Program-made: the position numbers and the translations under genes | Notes under the pieces: generated by a model | The model's database searches: none | The model's input: only the letters and a program-made list of their open reading frames with translations | What the model was told of the DNA's origin: nothing | Assembly: GCF_000243275.1 (NCBI RefSeq) | Contig: NZ_CM001437.1 | Location: forward strand, 400,312-464,311 | DNA from: Myroides odoratus DSM 2801 | Lineage (GTDB): Bacteria; Bacteroidota; Bacteroidia; Flavobacteriales; Flavobacteriaceae | DNA length: 64,000 bases | Direction of reading: 5' to 3' | Shown here: positions 46,856-55,969 of the stretch, one piece after another | Numbering within the stretch: the first letter of the stretch is position 1 | Layout of the letters: each line of letters starts with the position of its first letter

Positions 46856-48484
46856 ATGGATATTAACTTCAATAAAAACGAAGATCACAACAAGTTATTG
46901 CTTTCAGATTTAAAACGAAAACTAGCAAAAGTTAAACTTGGTGGAGGTGAAAAACGAATTGAAAAATTACACCAACAAGGAAAAATGACAGCCAGAGAGC
47001 GCATTGATTACCTATTAGATCCTAAAACTAATAGTATCGAAATTGGTGCTTTTGCAGGAGATGAGATGTATGAAGAACACGGAGGATGTCCTTCTGCTGG
47101 TGTTGTAGTCAAAATAGGTTATATCAAAGGAAAACAATGTATCGTTGTAGCAAATGATGCTACAGTAAAAGCGGGTGCTTGGTTTCCGATTACAGGAAAG
47201 AAAAATTTACGTGCACAAGAAATCGCGATTGAGAATAAACTTCCAATTATTTACTTGGTAGATAGTGCTGGAGTATATTTACCTCTTCAAGATGAGATTT
47301 TCCCTGACAAAGAGCACTTCGGAAGAATTTTCAGAAACAACGCAATCATGAGTAGCATGGGCATCACGCAAATTGCTGCTGTAATGGGAAGTTGTGTTGC
47401 AGGTGGTGCTTACTTGCCAATCATGAGTGATGAAGCGCTAATCGTAGATAAAACGGGGAGTATTTTCTTAGCTGGAAGCTACTTAGTAAAAGCGGCTATT
47501 GGCGAGAGTATTGACAACGAAACTCTTGGTGGTGCAACGACGCACTGTGAGATTTCAGGTGTTACAGATTACAAAGCAAAAGACGATAAAGATGCTTTAG
47601 ATACCATCAAAAATATTGTAGATAAGATTGGTGATTTTGACAAAGCAGGTTATAATCGAATTGCAGCTAAAAAACCAGCTGCAGATCCAAATGAAATTTA
47701 CGGTATTCTACCTAAATCTCGCGCAGAGCAATACGATATGATGGAAATCATCAAACGCTTAGTTGATGAGTCTGAATTTGAAGAATACAAAGCGGGATAT
47801 GGTCAATCCTTGATTACGGGGTATGCTCGTATTGATGGATGGGCTGTGGGAATTGTTGCTAATCAACGTAAAGTAGTAAAAACGAAAAAGGGTGAAATGC
47901 AGTTTGGAGGAGTAATCTATTCTGATTCTGCAGATAAAGCGACTCGTTTTATTGCAAACTGTAACCAAAAGAAAATTCCATTGGTATTCTTACAAGACGT
48001 AACAGGATTCATGGTAGGTTCTAAATCAGAGCACGGAGGAATTATCAAGGATGGAGCAAAGATGGTGAATGCGGTATCTAACTCTGTTGTTCCTAAATTT
48101 ACGGTAGTTGTAGGAAACTCATACGGAGCAGGTAATTATGCAATGTGTGGAAAAGCTTATGACCCACGTTTAATCTTTGCCTGGCCAAGTGCTGAACTTG
48201 CTGTAATGGGAGGAGCACAAGCGGCAAAAGTATTGTTGCAAATTGAAGCTTCTTCTTTAAAAGCAAAAGGACAAGAATTATCAGCTGAAGAAGAACAAAA
48301 ATTATTCGATAAGATTAAAGCGAAATACGACAAACAAGTTTCTCCTTATTACGCTGCTGCTCGCATTTGGACTGATGCTATCATCGATCCATTAGATACG
48401 AGAAAGTGGATTTCTATGGGAATTGAAGCGGCGAACCACGCTCCTATCGAAAAACCGTTTAACTTAGGTGTGATCCAAGTATAA
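46856..48484 (+). CDS. acyl-CoA carboxylase beta (carboxyltransferase) subunit
   Basis: 542 residues, full-length carboxyltransferase of the propionyl-/methylcrotonyl-CoA carboxylase family. N-terminal signature KLHQQGKMTARERIDYLLDP; the two crotonase-like halves contain VVANDATVKAGAW and VPKFTVVVGNSYGAGNYAMCGKAYDPR. GSCVAGGAYLPIMSDE forms the oxyanion region. No biotin carboxylase or BCCP gene lies next to it. The substrate (propionyl-, methylcrotonyl- or other acyl-CoA) cannot be read directly. A TACTTTAG box (46811-46818) may be its -7 element. Confidence 0.92.
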   Translation: MDINFNKNEDHNKLLLSDLKRKLAKVKLGGGEKRIEKLHQQGKMTARERIDYLLDPKTNSIEIGAFAGDEMYEEHGGCPSAGVVVKIGYIKGKQCIVVANDATVKAGAWFPITGKKNLRAQEIAIENKLPIIYLVDSAGVYLPLQDEIFPDKEHFGRIFRNNAIMSSMGITQIAAVMGSCVAGGAYLPIMSDEALIVDKTGSIFLAGSYLVKAAIGESIDNETLGGATTHCEISGVTDYKAKDDKDALDTIKNIVDKIGDFDKAGYNRIAAKKPAADPNEIYGILPKSRAEQYDMMEIIKRLVDESEFEEYKAGYGQSLITGYARIDGWAVGIVANQRKVVKTKKGEMQFGGVIYSDSADKATRFIANCNQKKIPLVFLQDVTGFMVGSKSEHGGIIKDGAKMVNAVSNSVVPKFTVVVGNSYGAGNYAMCGKAYDPRLIFAWPSAELAVMGGAQAAKVLLQIEASSLKAKGQELSAEEEQKLFDKIKAKYDKQVSPYYAAARIWTDAIIDPLDTRKWISMGIEAANHAPIEKPFNLGVIQV

Positions 48485-48488
48485 GTAT

Positions 48489-48526
48489 AAAAAAATCGGC
48501 AATTTTAAATTGCCGATTTTTTTTTA
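48489..48526 (+). terminator. terminator after the carboxyltransferase gene
   Basis: Stem AAAATCGGCAATTT/AAATTGCCGATTTT with a nine-T tail. Confidence 0.9.
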
Positions 48527-48563
48527 TTGCTTCGCAAAAGCAAACCTCACAAAGAATAATCTT

Positions 48564-48703
48564 TTCTTTTTTAAAGGGTAAAAAAGAAACAAAAAACCCT
48601 TCAACTAACTCAAATAAAGGTCAAATTAGTTTTTGTAAAAAGTGTGTTTTGCTTTTTCGCTTCTTTGCCTTTTTGAAGGAATGTCACAAAGCACAAACCT
48701 CAC
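48564..48703 (+). repeat. direct repeat, left copy
   Basis: About 140 bases nearly identical to 49987-50120: AAAGGGTAAAAAAG, a short variable patch, then CTTCAACTAACTCAAATAAA through GTCACAAAGCACAAACCTCA. Together they bracket the lipoprotein gene and its broken copy. Same orientation. Confidence 0.8.
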
Positions 48704-48954
48704 AAAGTACAAACACCTTTTATTTTTACAGCCTTTTCAAACATTTGACGCTCTTTATTTGACTTACGTTGAGATTAAATTGTCTTTTATAAAGATATTT
48801 TTTGCTTTTAAATATATTGATTTTCTATTATCTGCTAGGTCGTTGTTTTGTTTTTTGTGAAGTTGTAGGTTTATCGATTAAAGGTAATTTACAACAAATC
48901 AATTGGAGAGAGGAAATGAGAAAAGGGAGAGAAGTAAATTTTCGATTAAAATAC
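48704..48954. other. repeat-rich spacer left of the lipoprotein fragment
   Basis: Contains the GTAGGTTTATCGATTAAAG module (48865-48884) shared with 29.8 kb and 55.6 kb and otherwise AT-rich text. No gene is supported; the open frame here is the decayed continuation of the lipoprotein fragment. Confidence 0.5.
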
Positions 48955-49054
48955 GCTTCCTCTGAAAATTTTTGATCTTGGTCAGGTCTCCCCTGTTCTT
49001 CGTCTGTACTACAGCCAACCATAAAAAGAAGGACAATACAAAACAAAATACTGT
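48955..49054 (-). pseudogene. truncated duplicate of the adjacent lipoprotein gene
   Basis: 100 bases matching 49677-49776 with only a few differences. They encode the lipobox and first mature residues (FCIVLLFMVGCSTDEEQG, then SEEAY) but lack the start codon: the upstream bases give an ATG followed two codons later by TAG. Downstream the frame runs into repeat sequence. A dead 5' fragment, not an expressed gene. Confidence 0.8.
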
Positions 49055-49084
49055 GCTTCCACTACTGCTTCATTCTTTTGAAAA

Positions 49085-49786
49085 CTAAATTCTAAAACTT
49101 TCTACACTTCCTTCTCCCCTACGATTAAATCTAGCATACATTGTAGCAGTTACAGCTTGTCCAAATGCTCTTACCTTACAATCGACATTGATACCACCTT
49201 TATGGTCATAATAATCTTGGCTTGCATTGGGAGTAAAAGGGATAATATGATGTCCATTAACCTGTTCAAACTCCACACTATTATTACTATAAGTTGCATT
49301 AGCACTCGTAAAAGTTATTCTTTCATTATCTCTAATTTTAAAATTAACCAATGACTTAGAAGAACCTATGATAGCACTACTATGACTCCCTGTAACAGAA
49401 TAACTACTTTCTGCCCTAGTGGTATACTCCAACATGCTTTGAGGATTATGCTCCCTAGCGTATTGCTTGGACTTTTCTATACTCAACTCTTCGTCTAAAT
49501 TTTTTAAACCTTCTTCTGAGCTAAACTCCTGAAGAAATTGCTCTAATTCTTTTAAATTGAGCTCTTCAATTGCCTTTCGATTACTAGGATCATTATAATC
49601 GTAAACATTTTCATCATCTTTACTCCACCCAGCATTTGAAAACATAATTTCCATGTCACTAACTTTTTTTCGATAGGCTTCCTCTGAAAGTTTTCGATCT
49701 TGGTCAGGTCTCCCCTGTTCTTCGTCTGTACTACAGCCAACCATAAAAAGAAGGACGATACAAAACAAAATACTGTTCTTTTTCAT
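49085..49786 (-). CDS. hypothetical lipoprotein
   Basis: 233 residues with a lipoprotein signal (MKKNSILFCIVLLFMVGC, Cys18 as the lipidated residue). An acidic stretch follows (STDEEQG, DQDRKLSEEAYRKKVSDMEI) and then a helical part (NLKELEQFLQEFSSEEGLKN). The C-terminal 110 residues are beta-rich (SSYSVTGSHSSAIIGSSKSL, GHHIIPFTPNASQDYYDHKG). I do not recognise the family. It sits alone between two direct repeats with a broken copy of its 5' end next to it, which suggests a recently shuffled accessory gene. Confidence 0.75.
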   Translation of the reverse strand: MKKNSILFCIVLLFMVGCSTDEEQGRPDQDRKLSEEAYRKKVSDMEIMFSNAGWSKDDENVYDYNDPSNRKAIEELNLKELEQFLQEFSSEEGLKNLDEELSIEKSKQYAREHNPQSMLEYTTRAESSYSVTGSHSSAIIGSSKSLVNFKIRDNERITFTSANATYSNNSVEFEQVNGHHIIPFTPNASQDYYDHKGGINVDCKVRAFGQAVTATMYARFNRRGEGSVESFRI

Positions 49787-49986
49787 GTTATAAAAAATTT
49801 TAAATTATTATACCCATGCTATCTTCAAAAAACAGTCCACTTTTTTAAGTTTATTTCATAAGTATTCGCATTTATACAAATAATATGAAATTTATATATA
49901 AAAACACCTCTCTCCTTCTTTTAATTGGGGCATCGTTGAATAAAACTTGTACTTACCATCCATAATTTTAGTATATGGTATACGGT
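49787..49986. other. AT-rich upstream region of the lipoprotein gene
   Basis: 200 bases, very AT-rich, presumably holding the promoter; no clear TAnnTTTG box at a convincing distance on the minus strand. Confidence 0.3.
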
Positions 49987-50120
49987 CTTTCTTTTTAAAG
50001 GGTAAAAAAGCCCCCCTTCAACTAACCCAAATAAAGGTCAAATTAGTTTTTGTAAAAAGTGTGTTTTGCTTTTTCACTTCTTTGCCTTTTTGAAGGATTG
50101 TCACAAAGCACAAACCTCAC
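49987..50120 (+). repeat. direct repeat, right copy
   Basis: Matches 48564-48703; the differences are concentrated in the patch after AAAAAAG (CCCCCC here) plus scattered single changes. Ends with CACAAACCTCAC like the left copy. Confidence 0.8.
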
Positions 50121-50312
50121 AGCCTAGCGTGAGCACGGGATGCGACCCTTCCTTCGTCAGGGATACAGAGCGGAGCAACTGATTAAAGTATTGCTTTTTC
50201 GCTTTTTTGTCAGAGGCTTTTTTAATGATTTCTTCGGTTAAAGAAGAATGTGTCTCATCTTCTCAACATCTCACCCCCTCATCATCTCACCCCCTCATCG
50301 CCTCACAAAAAA
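50121..50312. repeat. dispersed repeat modules
   Basis: Includes the 23-base module at 50136-50158 that is inverted relative to 29732-29754, the TTTCTTCGGTTAAAGAAGAA palindrome (50229-50248) and CATCTCACCCCCTCATC tracts. Confidence 0.6.
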
Positions 50313-51254
50313 CTACACATACAAAATATACGCTAATGAGCTTACCGAAATAAAGATCCACAACAAGACCCCTTCAATAAAAGGTTTGGCACCCACATTT
50401 TTCACTGTTCTAAACGACAGTGATGTACCAATTAAAAATAAAGTAAGTGTCAAAGCAGCTTTTGAAATTTCAACGATATAAGGTCCTAAAGGTTGAATAA
50501 AGGGAATATAGGAATTGGCTAACATTGCTAAAACAAACAACCCAATAAAATACGGTATTTTCACTTTAGATCCTTTATTTTTGAAGAGCATTGTAGATAA
50601 AAATGCAACTGGAATCACCCATAAGGCACGGGCTAATTTAACCGTTGTAGCCACTTCTAACGCTTCATCCCCATATTTAGCAGCTGCACCAACTACAGAA
50701 CTCGTATCGTGAATAGCAATCGCAGACCAAAGTCCGAAATCTACTTGGCTCAACCCTAACGCATGTCCTATAGGAGGAAATATGATTAAAGCAACTGAAT
50801 TCAAGATAAATACAATCCCCAAAGCAACTGAGATTTGTTTTTCGTCTGCATCAATAACAGGCGATACAGCAGCAATTGCACTACCTCCACAGATAGCTGT
50901 TCCAGAAGAAATTAAGTAGGATATTTTCTTGTCAATTTTCAATAGTTTCCCTATTCCGAATCCCAAGGTTAAGGTTAAGAAGATGGAGAAAATCGTCAAA
51001 ACGAAACCATCCTTTCCCGCAGCTAAAGCGCTGTAAACGTTCATTCCAAATCCCAATCCGACTACAGCCACCTTCAAGAGAAGTCCTGTGGCTTTTTTCG
51101 TTTGCTTCGCATAGGGATTTTCAAAAATTTGAGCGTAAATGATTCCCAACACCAAAGCTGTTGCAGAAGAAATAAAGGGAAATAAGCTTAGAATCGCTAA
51201 GCCCATGAATATTATTTTACTACCGAGTGCAGTATTGCTATTTTGTACTGTCAT
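50313..51254 (-). CDS. YeiH-family putative sulfate exporter (UPF0324)
   Basis: 313 residues from the ATG at 51254; an ATG at 51290 would add 12 residues. About ten membrane helices; signatures GTAICGGSAIAAVSPVIDAD, ALGIVFILNSVALIIFPPIG and WSAIAIHDTSSVVGAAAKYG match the family. YeiH-like proteins are linked to sulfite/sulfate or taurine metabolism and are usually controlled by a neighbouring LysR protein, which lies just upstream here, on the same strand rather than divergent. Confidence 0.88.
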   Translation of the reverse strand: MTVQNSNTALGSKIIFMGLAILSLFPFISSATALVLGIIYAQIFENPYAKQTKKATGLLLKVAVVGLGFGMNVYSALAAGKDGFVLTIFSIFLTLTLGFGIGKLLKIDKKISYLISSGTAICGGSAIAAVSPVIDADEKQISVALGIVFILNSVALIIFPPIGHALGLSQVDFGLWSAIAIHDTSSVVGAAAKYGDEALEVATTVKLARALWVIPVAFLSTMLFKNKGSKVKIPYFIGLFVLAMLANSYIPFIQPLGPYIVEISKAALTLTLFLIGTSLSFRTVKNVGAKPFIEGVLLWIFISVSSLAYILYV

Positions 51255-51325
51255 AACGTATCTATTTTCAACCCTACAAAGGTCAATCATCTATACTAGC
51301 GGAAAAAATACATAATAGTTATCGG

Positions 51326-52222
51326 TTATAACTTTAGGTTATATGATTTAATGAATCGAATAAATAATTCTACTAAGGCACTTTCTTGCCCTTGACGTTG
51401 TACAATACTGAATTTTCGTCTGATATCTAAGCCATTAATATCCACGACAACCAATTCGTTGTATTTTAATTCTTTGAGAATAGCATGAATCGATAGAAAT
51501 GCAAAACTATCAGAATGCTTTAGATACATCTTGATACTTTCAGTACTCGAGAAATTCATTTCATTTCGCAACTGATTCAGTGACATTCCCACCTGATTTA
51601 AGTTGCTTTCAATCACATCTAACGTCCCAGATCCTGCTTCCCTTAATAGGAAGGAATACTCTTTTAATTCCTCTGGTTCAATAATTCCCGTTTTGAATTT
51701 CGGGTTATCCGCTCGACAAACCAATACAATTTCATCATCAATAAAGTCGATATACTTGATTTGAGGGTTTTTAGAACACCCTTCAACTACTCCGACATCG
51801 ATATTTTTACTCAAGAGTAGTTGCTCTATTACGGCTGAATTCTCAGACAGAATATCGAGGTGTATATCGTGAACTTTAGCTCTAAATTCAGCTAAAAGTG
51901 GGGGTAAAACATATTGAGAAACGGTCGTACTTGCGCCGATACGCAAATTACCATCCATTTTTGCATTGAGTGCATGCATGTCAAACTCTAAATTGCGATA
52001 GGTAGAGAAAATATCTTCTGCATAGGTATAGAGTAATTGTCCAGATTCAGTTAAACGAATATTGATTCCGTCCCGTACAAAGAGTTTCGTTTGATAATGC
52101 CCCTCTATTTCGCGAATATGTTTCGATACAGCGGGTTGAGAAATCAGTAGTTCTTTGGCTGCTTTTGTAAAGCTTTCTCTCTTTGCCACGGTATAAAAAA
52201 CTTTTAACCGAAAATCAAACAT
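51326..52222 (-). CDS. LysR-family transcriptional regulator
   Basis: 298 residues. N-terminal winged HTH (FYTVAKRESFTKAAKELLIS, then QPAVSKHIREIEGHYQTKLF), then a periplasmic-binding-like effector domain (NLRIGASTTVSQYVLPPLLA, LREAGSGTLDVIESNL). The effector-domain text resembles the CysL/YeiE/CbbR branch. Its stop is about 70 bases before the YeiH gene, its likely target. Confidence 0.92.
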   Translation of the reverse strand: MFDFRLKVFYTVAKRESFTKAAKELLISQPAVSKHIREIEGHYQTKLFVRDGINIRLTESGQLLYTYAEDIFSTYRNLEFDMHALNAKMDGNLRIGASTTVSQYVLPPLLAEFRAKVHDIHLDILSENSAVIEQLLLSKNIDVGVVEGCSKNPQIKYIDFIDDEIVLVCRADNPKFKTGIIEPEELKEYSFLLREAGSGTLDVIESNLNQVGMSLNQLRNEMNFSSTESIKMYLKHSDSFAFLSIHAILKELKYNELVVVDINGLDIRRKFSIVQRQGQESALVELFIRFIKSYNLKL

Positions 52223-52461
52223 AGTTTTCTCTATTAAATGATACTTCTATTCGGAAGCAATATCTGTTGTGTTAACAAAAATACTGAAAATAATGGATGC
52301 TTCGTGTTTTTTTGTTTTGATAGCGGAAGTATATTGATTCATAGCATCACACTAATTACACTAGTGAACAAGTCTTTTTAATCCTATTGAACACCCATTG
52401 TATTTATTCTAATTTATTCATACGCTTCTAACATGTATAAATCCACACAAGAACTAATAAT

Positions 52462-52493
52462 AAAAAAAGAGTTAGGTATTCCTAACTCTCTTA
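52462..52493 (-). terminator. terminator after the 2OG oxygenase gene
   Basis: Stem AAGAGTTAGG/CCTAACTCTC with loop TATT and A/T flanks; it overlaps the gene's stop codon. Confidence 0.7.
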
Positions 52494-53117
52494 TCTTGTT
52501 TTCAACCATCCCGTAATACTATAGCGGGGTTTGTTTACTGTTCGAACTTCGTGTTCGATGGATTTACTATCAAAAATCACTAATCGACCTGGTAAAGCAT
52601 ACACGATTTCCTCTCGTTCATTTCCTTCTTCATCTGGTAAGAATAGGACTAATTCACCTCCATTGGCTGGGGTCCAATCTTTTTCATTTAAGTACAACAC
52701 AACAGATAAAGTACGACGTGTATCTTTGTGAAACACATCCAAGTGACGTTGATATCCTGTACCAACTGGATAACTTGCATAGTGAAATTCTCCTTCTTTG
52801 ATTCCCAAGAAACACGTACGGTTTACATAAGCAATAAATTCATTCATCTTTTGGAAGTACATCGCCTCTACCTCATCGGGGGTTTGTTCATTCAACCATA
52901 AAATAAAATCCCCTCTTACCTCTTCCACTATTTGCTCTTCACTTGCTTGTCCAATCGCTGCTTTTTTAAACACTTGTAAATCTTGTTTCATAAAAAAGTT
53001 AGCGCGCAACAGGTCAATTTCCCTTTCAGTGAAAAAACAATCTACCACGGAGTAACCACGATTCACTAAATCGTGTATTATTAACTCATAAAATGAATTT
53101 ACTTCAAAGTCACTCAT
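52491..53117 (-). CDS. 2-oxoglutarate/Fe(II)-dependent dioxygenase (prolyl-hydroxylase-like)
   Basis: 208 residues. Iron ligands H-x-D in YQRHLDVFHKDTRRTL and the distal histidine in SKSIEHEVRTV; the 2OG-binding arginine follows in NKPRYSITGW. Core strand VVLYLNEKDWTPANGGELVLF is typical. Related to prolyl 4-hydroxylase/PKHD enzymes, some of which modify ribosomal or elongation-factor residues. Substrate not known. Single-gene unit. Confidence 0.88.
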   Translation of the reverse strand: MSDFEVNSFYELIIHDLVNRGYSVVDCFFTEREIDLLRANFFMKQDLQVFKKAAIGQASEEQIVEEVRGDFILWLNEQTPDEVEAMYFQKMNEFIAYVNRTCFLGIKEGEFHYASYPVGTGYQRHLDVFHKDTRRTLSVVLYLNEKDWTPANGGELVLFLPDEEGNEREEIVYALPGRLVIFDSKSIEHEVRTVNKPRYSITGWLKTR

Positions 53118-53250
53118 ATATCATTAGATAAAAACTAAGCAAAAATAATTTACAAGACAAAAAAAATAATGCGCATAGGGCATTTTTTTTTGGTATTGAT
53201 TGCGTTAATTTTTTCTTAATAAAAAGAAGACTCCATGTCATTAGGAACAA

Positions 53251-53280
53251 AAAAAAACACGCGAATTAGGCGTGTTTTTA
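53251..53280 (-). terminator. terminator after the bestrophin locus
   Basis: Stem AAAAACACGC/GCGTGTTTTT, loop GAATTAG, 24 bases past the stop of the bestrophin frame. Confidence 0.85.
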
Positions 53281-53304
53281 TTTTATCGTATAGGGCTTGT
53301 TCCC

Positions 53305-54231
53305 TTATTTTACAATGTAATTTTCGTCTGGTAGTACCAAAGCAGGAAGCTCTAGTCCTGAAATTTCCGATAACGAATAGGCGATATTGCCACACATTTG
53401 ATCCAAAGCCAAATCATTTTCTTCTTCTCCAAAAGGTTCAGCAATTTCCGCTACTACAGCATCTAAAGCAATGAACGTATAAGCGACAAAGGTCACAAAG
53501 AAAGGCATCGTCCATACAATCAAATCAATCAACCCAAAAGGAAGAAGGAAGCTATAAACGTAAACAGTACGATGCAAGATAATAAAGTAAACAAAAGGAA
53601 TCTTAGTATGTACAATGCGCTCACAAGCAGCAAGTACAATCGACAATTGTTCAATATTTTAATCTATTCTCGCCTGTGTAATTGAATCTATACGCCCTGC
53701 TCTATACTGTTCGTTCACCCACTTTGTTAATTCACTCAACAAAAAAGCAGGTTTAAAACGCTTGGTCAGCATCTCTTGATACATTTCTTCCGTTAGATAA
53801 GAACGAACAATCGTCCAGTCCGTTTTATTTCTCAATTGCTTATTTAACGCATAACAAAATGCAATAATCAATTGAATGCCCTTTTGCTTCTCTTTCAAAG
53901 TAAAATGGTCATCTTCTTTGATGAAATGCAACAGCTGAAAAGCCAATGAGCGACTGTAGATCACTAAACTTCCCCATTGCTTTCGTCCCTCCCAATACCG
54001 ATCATAGGCTGCACTATTGCAAAACCCTAAGAAAATGGCAAGGGAAATCCCCACTAAGGTAAATGCTCCAACATTTAAGGGTATAATGATGTCTGGAAAA
54101 AAGTAATGACTCCAATAGACTAACCAAGAAAAAATAAAGATGGCTAATAAAGTAGGCGCAATCTTCTTCAACACAGATCCTTTCCAAATAAAAAGCATTT
54201 GAATAATATGCTTTTTGTCTCTAACTATCAT
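53305..54231 (-). pseudogene. bestrophin-family channel gene with an in-frame stop
   Basis: Two open parts (54231-53659 and the rest down to 53305) lie in the same frame and join into a normal 308-residue bestrophin/UPF0187 protein, interrupted only by one TAA at 53661-53659 (codon 191). Before it: FLGFCNSAAYDRYWEGRKQWG and SITQARID. After it, with no frame change: NIEQLSIVLAACERI, VYFIILHRTVYVYSFLLPFG. A C-to-T change of a CAA glutamine would explain it. Family role: anion channel. Either a recent nonsense mutation, a sequencing error, or two fragments that assemble. Confidence 0.85.
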
Positions 54232-54405
54232 ATGCTATAGAATTTATATTCTACAAAATTAACCCATACTGAGGGAAAAATAGCTCCTAAAACACCAAAA
54301 TAAACACAAAATAAAAAACGCGGTGTAGAAACCCGACAATCGATTAAACCTAAATATAATTTTAGTGTACTCTAAAATAATATTTACACAATACTAAATA
54401 AATAT

Positions 54406-54413
54406 TATATTTG
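54406..54413 (+). promoter_or_regulatory. -7 box of sod
   Basis: TATATTTG, 79 bases before the sod ATG, giving a leader of roughly 75 bases. Confidence 0.5.
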
Positions 54414-54492
54414 TACAGGTATACTTCACTTCATTTAGTGCAAATACCGCTTACCCTTGGACATAAGTCCCCTAATTATAAAATGAACAAAA

Positions 54493-55089
54493 ATGGAAAT
54501 CGACTTACAATTACCTGCATTACCCTATGAAAAAAATGCACTTACCCCTTTAATTACAGAAGAAACCTTCGACTATCATTATGGTAAACATCATGCTGCT
54601 TATGTCAATAACCTCAATGATTTGATTCAAAATACGCCTTTACTTGAGAAATCTGTACCTGAAATTATTCTACACAGCTATCAAACAGGAGATATGGCGC
54701 TCTTTAACAATGCTGCTCAACACTGGAATCACACCTTTTTTTGGCATAGTCTATCCCCTTTTGGAGGAAAGACTCCCACGGGAAAAATCAACGACTTAAT
54801 CATTCGTGATTTTGGAAGTTTTGATCATTTCAAAACACTTTTTTCTACAACAGCAGCTAAACTTTTTGGTTGTGGCTGGACTTGGCTAGCTCAAAATGAG
54901 GAAGGTAAGTTGGAAATTATCCCCTTAAAAGAGGCACATACTCCTTTGACGCTTAACAAAACGCCTATTCTAACCTTAGATGTTTGGGAACATGCGTATT
55001 ATATTGACTATAGAAATGCAAGACCTCAATTTATTGCCAATTTTTGGGAGATGGTCAACTGGGAATTTGCGAATCAAAATTTAAAATAA
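54493..55089 (+). CDS. sodB: superoxide dismutase, Fe/Mn family
   Basis: 198 residues. Metal ligands: first histidine in TFDYHYGKHHAAYVNNL, second in AAQHWNHTFFW, Asp and His in LDVWEHAYYIDYRNARPQF. GGKTPTGKINDLI and GCGWTWLAQ are typical. The QHWNHTFFW/LFGCGWTWL pattern leans to the Fe type but metal choice is not certain. No signal peptide. Two bases separate its stop from the next ATG. Confidence 0.93.
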   Translation: MEIDLQLPALPYEKNALTPLITEETFDYHYGKHHAAYVNNLNDLIQNTPLLEKSVPEIILHSYQTGDMALFNNAAQHWNHTFFWHSLSPFGGKTPTGKINDLIIRDFGSFDHFKTLFSTTAAKLFGCGWTWLAQNEEGKLEIIPLKEAHTPLTLNKTPILTLDVWEHAYYIDYRNARPQFIANFWEMVNWEFANQNLK

Positions 55090-55091
55090 TT

Positions 55092-55532
55092 ATGAGTGAC
55101 ACTTGTATAAATCACCTAGAACGCTATTGGAAGACCTTAACGGTATCCAGCAATGAAAAATTCAATCAGGAAAACTACCTAGAAGCCTTAGAGGGCTACA
55201 AAGAGGCGCTATATAGAGCTGAAGTACTAAACAACCATTGGGAATTGTGCATGCGATTAAAAATCCCTGTTATCCAAGTTTATATCATTTCGTGTAATAA
55301 CTTAGCACATACCCACGAAGAACTTCAGGAACTCCATCAAGCACATGCCTACCTAAAACGCGTTATTTACTTTTTGATTCACCTTGTGGAACATATTGCA
55401 ATTACAACGGAATCAATTCAGGGAGATCTCAAACAAGCCTTGCTTGCTTATGCGGATTTTAAACAGCGTACTCAATTTTATCCTGCTGAAGATACTACGC
55501 TAGATCGGTTGATACAAACGTTACCTCGATAG
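55092..55532 (+). CDS. small TPR-like protein coupled to sod
   Basis: 146 residues from the ATG at 55092 (MSDTCINHLERYWKTLTVSS). All helical; residues about 25-50 (FNQENYLEALEGYKEALYRA) read as one TPR repeat, with further pairs of helices behind (NNLAHTHEELQELHQAHAYL). The ATG follows the sod stop after two bases. I do not recognise a named family with certainty. Context suggests a partner of the dismutase, such as an assembly or metal-insertion helper (inference). Confidence 0.75.
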   Translation: MSDTCINHLERYWKTLTVSSNEKFNQENYLEALEGYKEALYRAEVLNNHWELCMRLKIPVIQVYIISCNNLAHTHEELQELHQAHAYLKRVIYFLIHLVEHIAITTESIQGDLKQALLAYADFKQRTQFYPAEDTTLDRLIQTLPR

Positions 55533-55969
55533 GGGGAGGTTTGTGCTTTGTGAGATTCGTGAAGTCGTAGGTTGCTTTTTTGCTTTTTTGTTTTTTCGTG
55601 AAGTCGTAAGATTTATCGATTAAAGAACAGTTCACATTATTTAGAAAATTTGCTTCTCTCCCTTTTCCACTTTCTCCTCTCCAATCGTTTTGTGAGGTCG
55701 TGAAGTCGTAAGATTTATCGATTAAAGAAGATGAGAGGGTGAAATTGGTGAGTTTTTTACTTGGGACTATCTCTTAAAGTGATTTGTGAGGTTTGTGCTT
55801 TGTGAGGTTTGCTTACCTTCTCACCACCTGACCTCTCACCCCCTCATCACCTTCAAAAAAACCTTTCCCTCCCTTTTTTGGTATAGTTTATGAGGGGTAT
55901 TATTTACGATTCGATCAAAATTAAGTACTTTTACTTTTTAAACAATTACTACTTTAAACAAAACTTGAA
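55533..55969. repeat. dispersed repeat modules before nhaC
   Basis: Mosaic of GTGAGGTTTGTGCTTTGTGA, GTGAAGTCGTAAGATTTATC followed by GATTAAAG (twice, near 55602-55625 and 55698-55728), TTGCTTTTTTGCTTTTTTG and CTCATCACC tracts. Same modules as at 29.7, 48.6 and 50.2 kb. The last 100 bases are AT-rich and hold a near-consensus TACTTTTA (55926-55933) that may serve nhaC. Confidence 0.6.

Noticed and set aside
48828..49046. 72-residue gene beside the lipoprotein gene
   Set aside because: It is the truncated copy of the lipoprotein start running into repeat sequence, without a start codon of its own.
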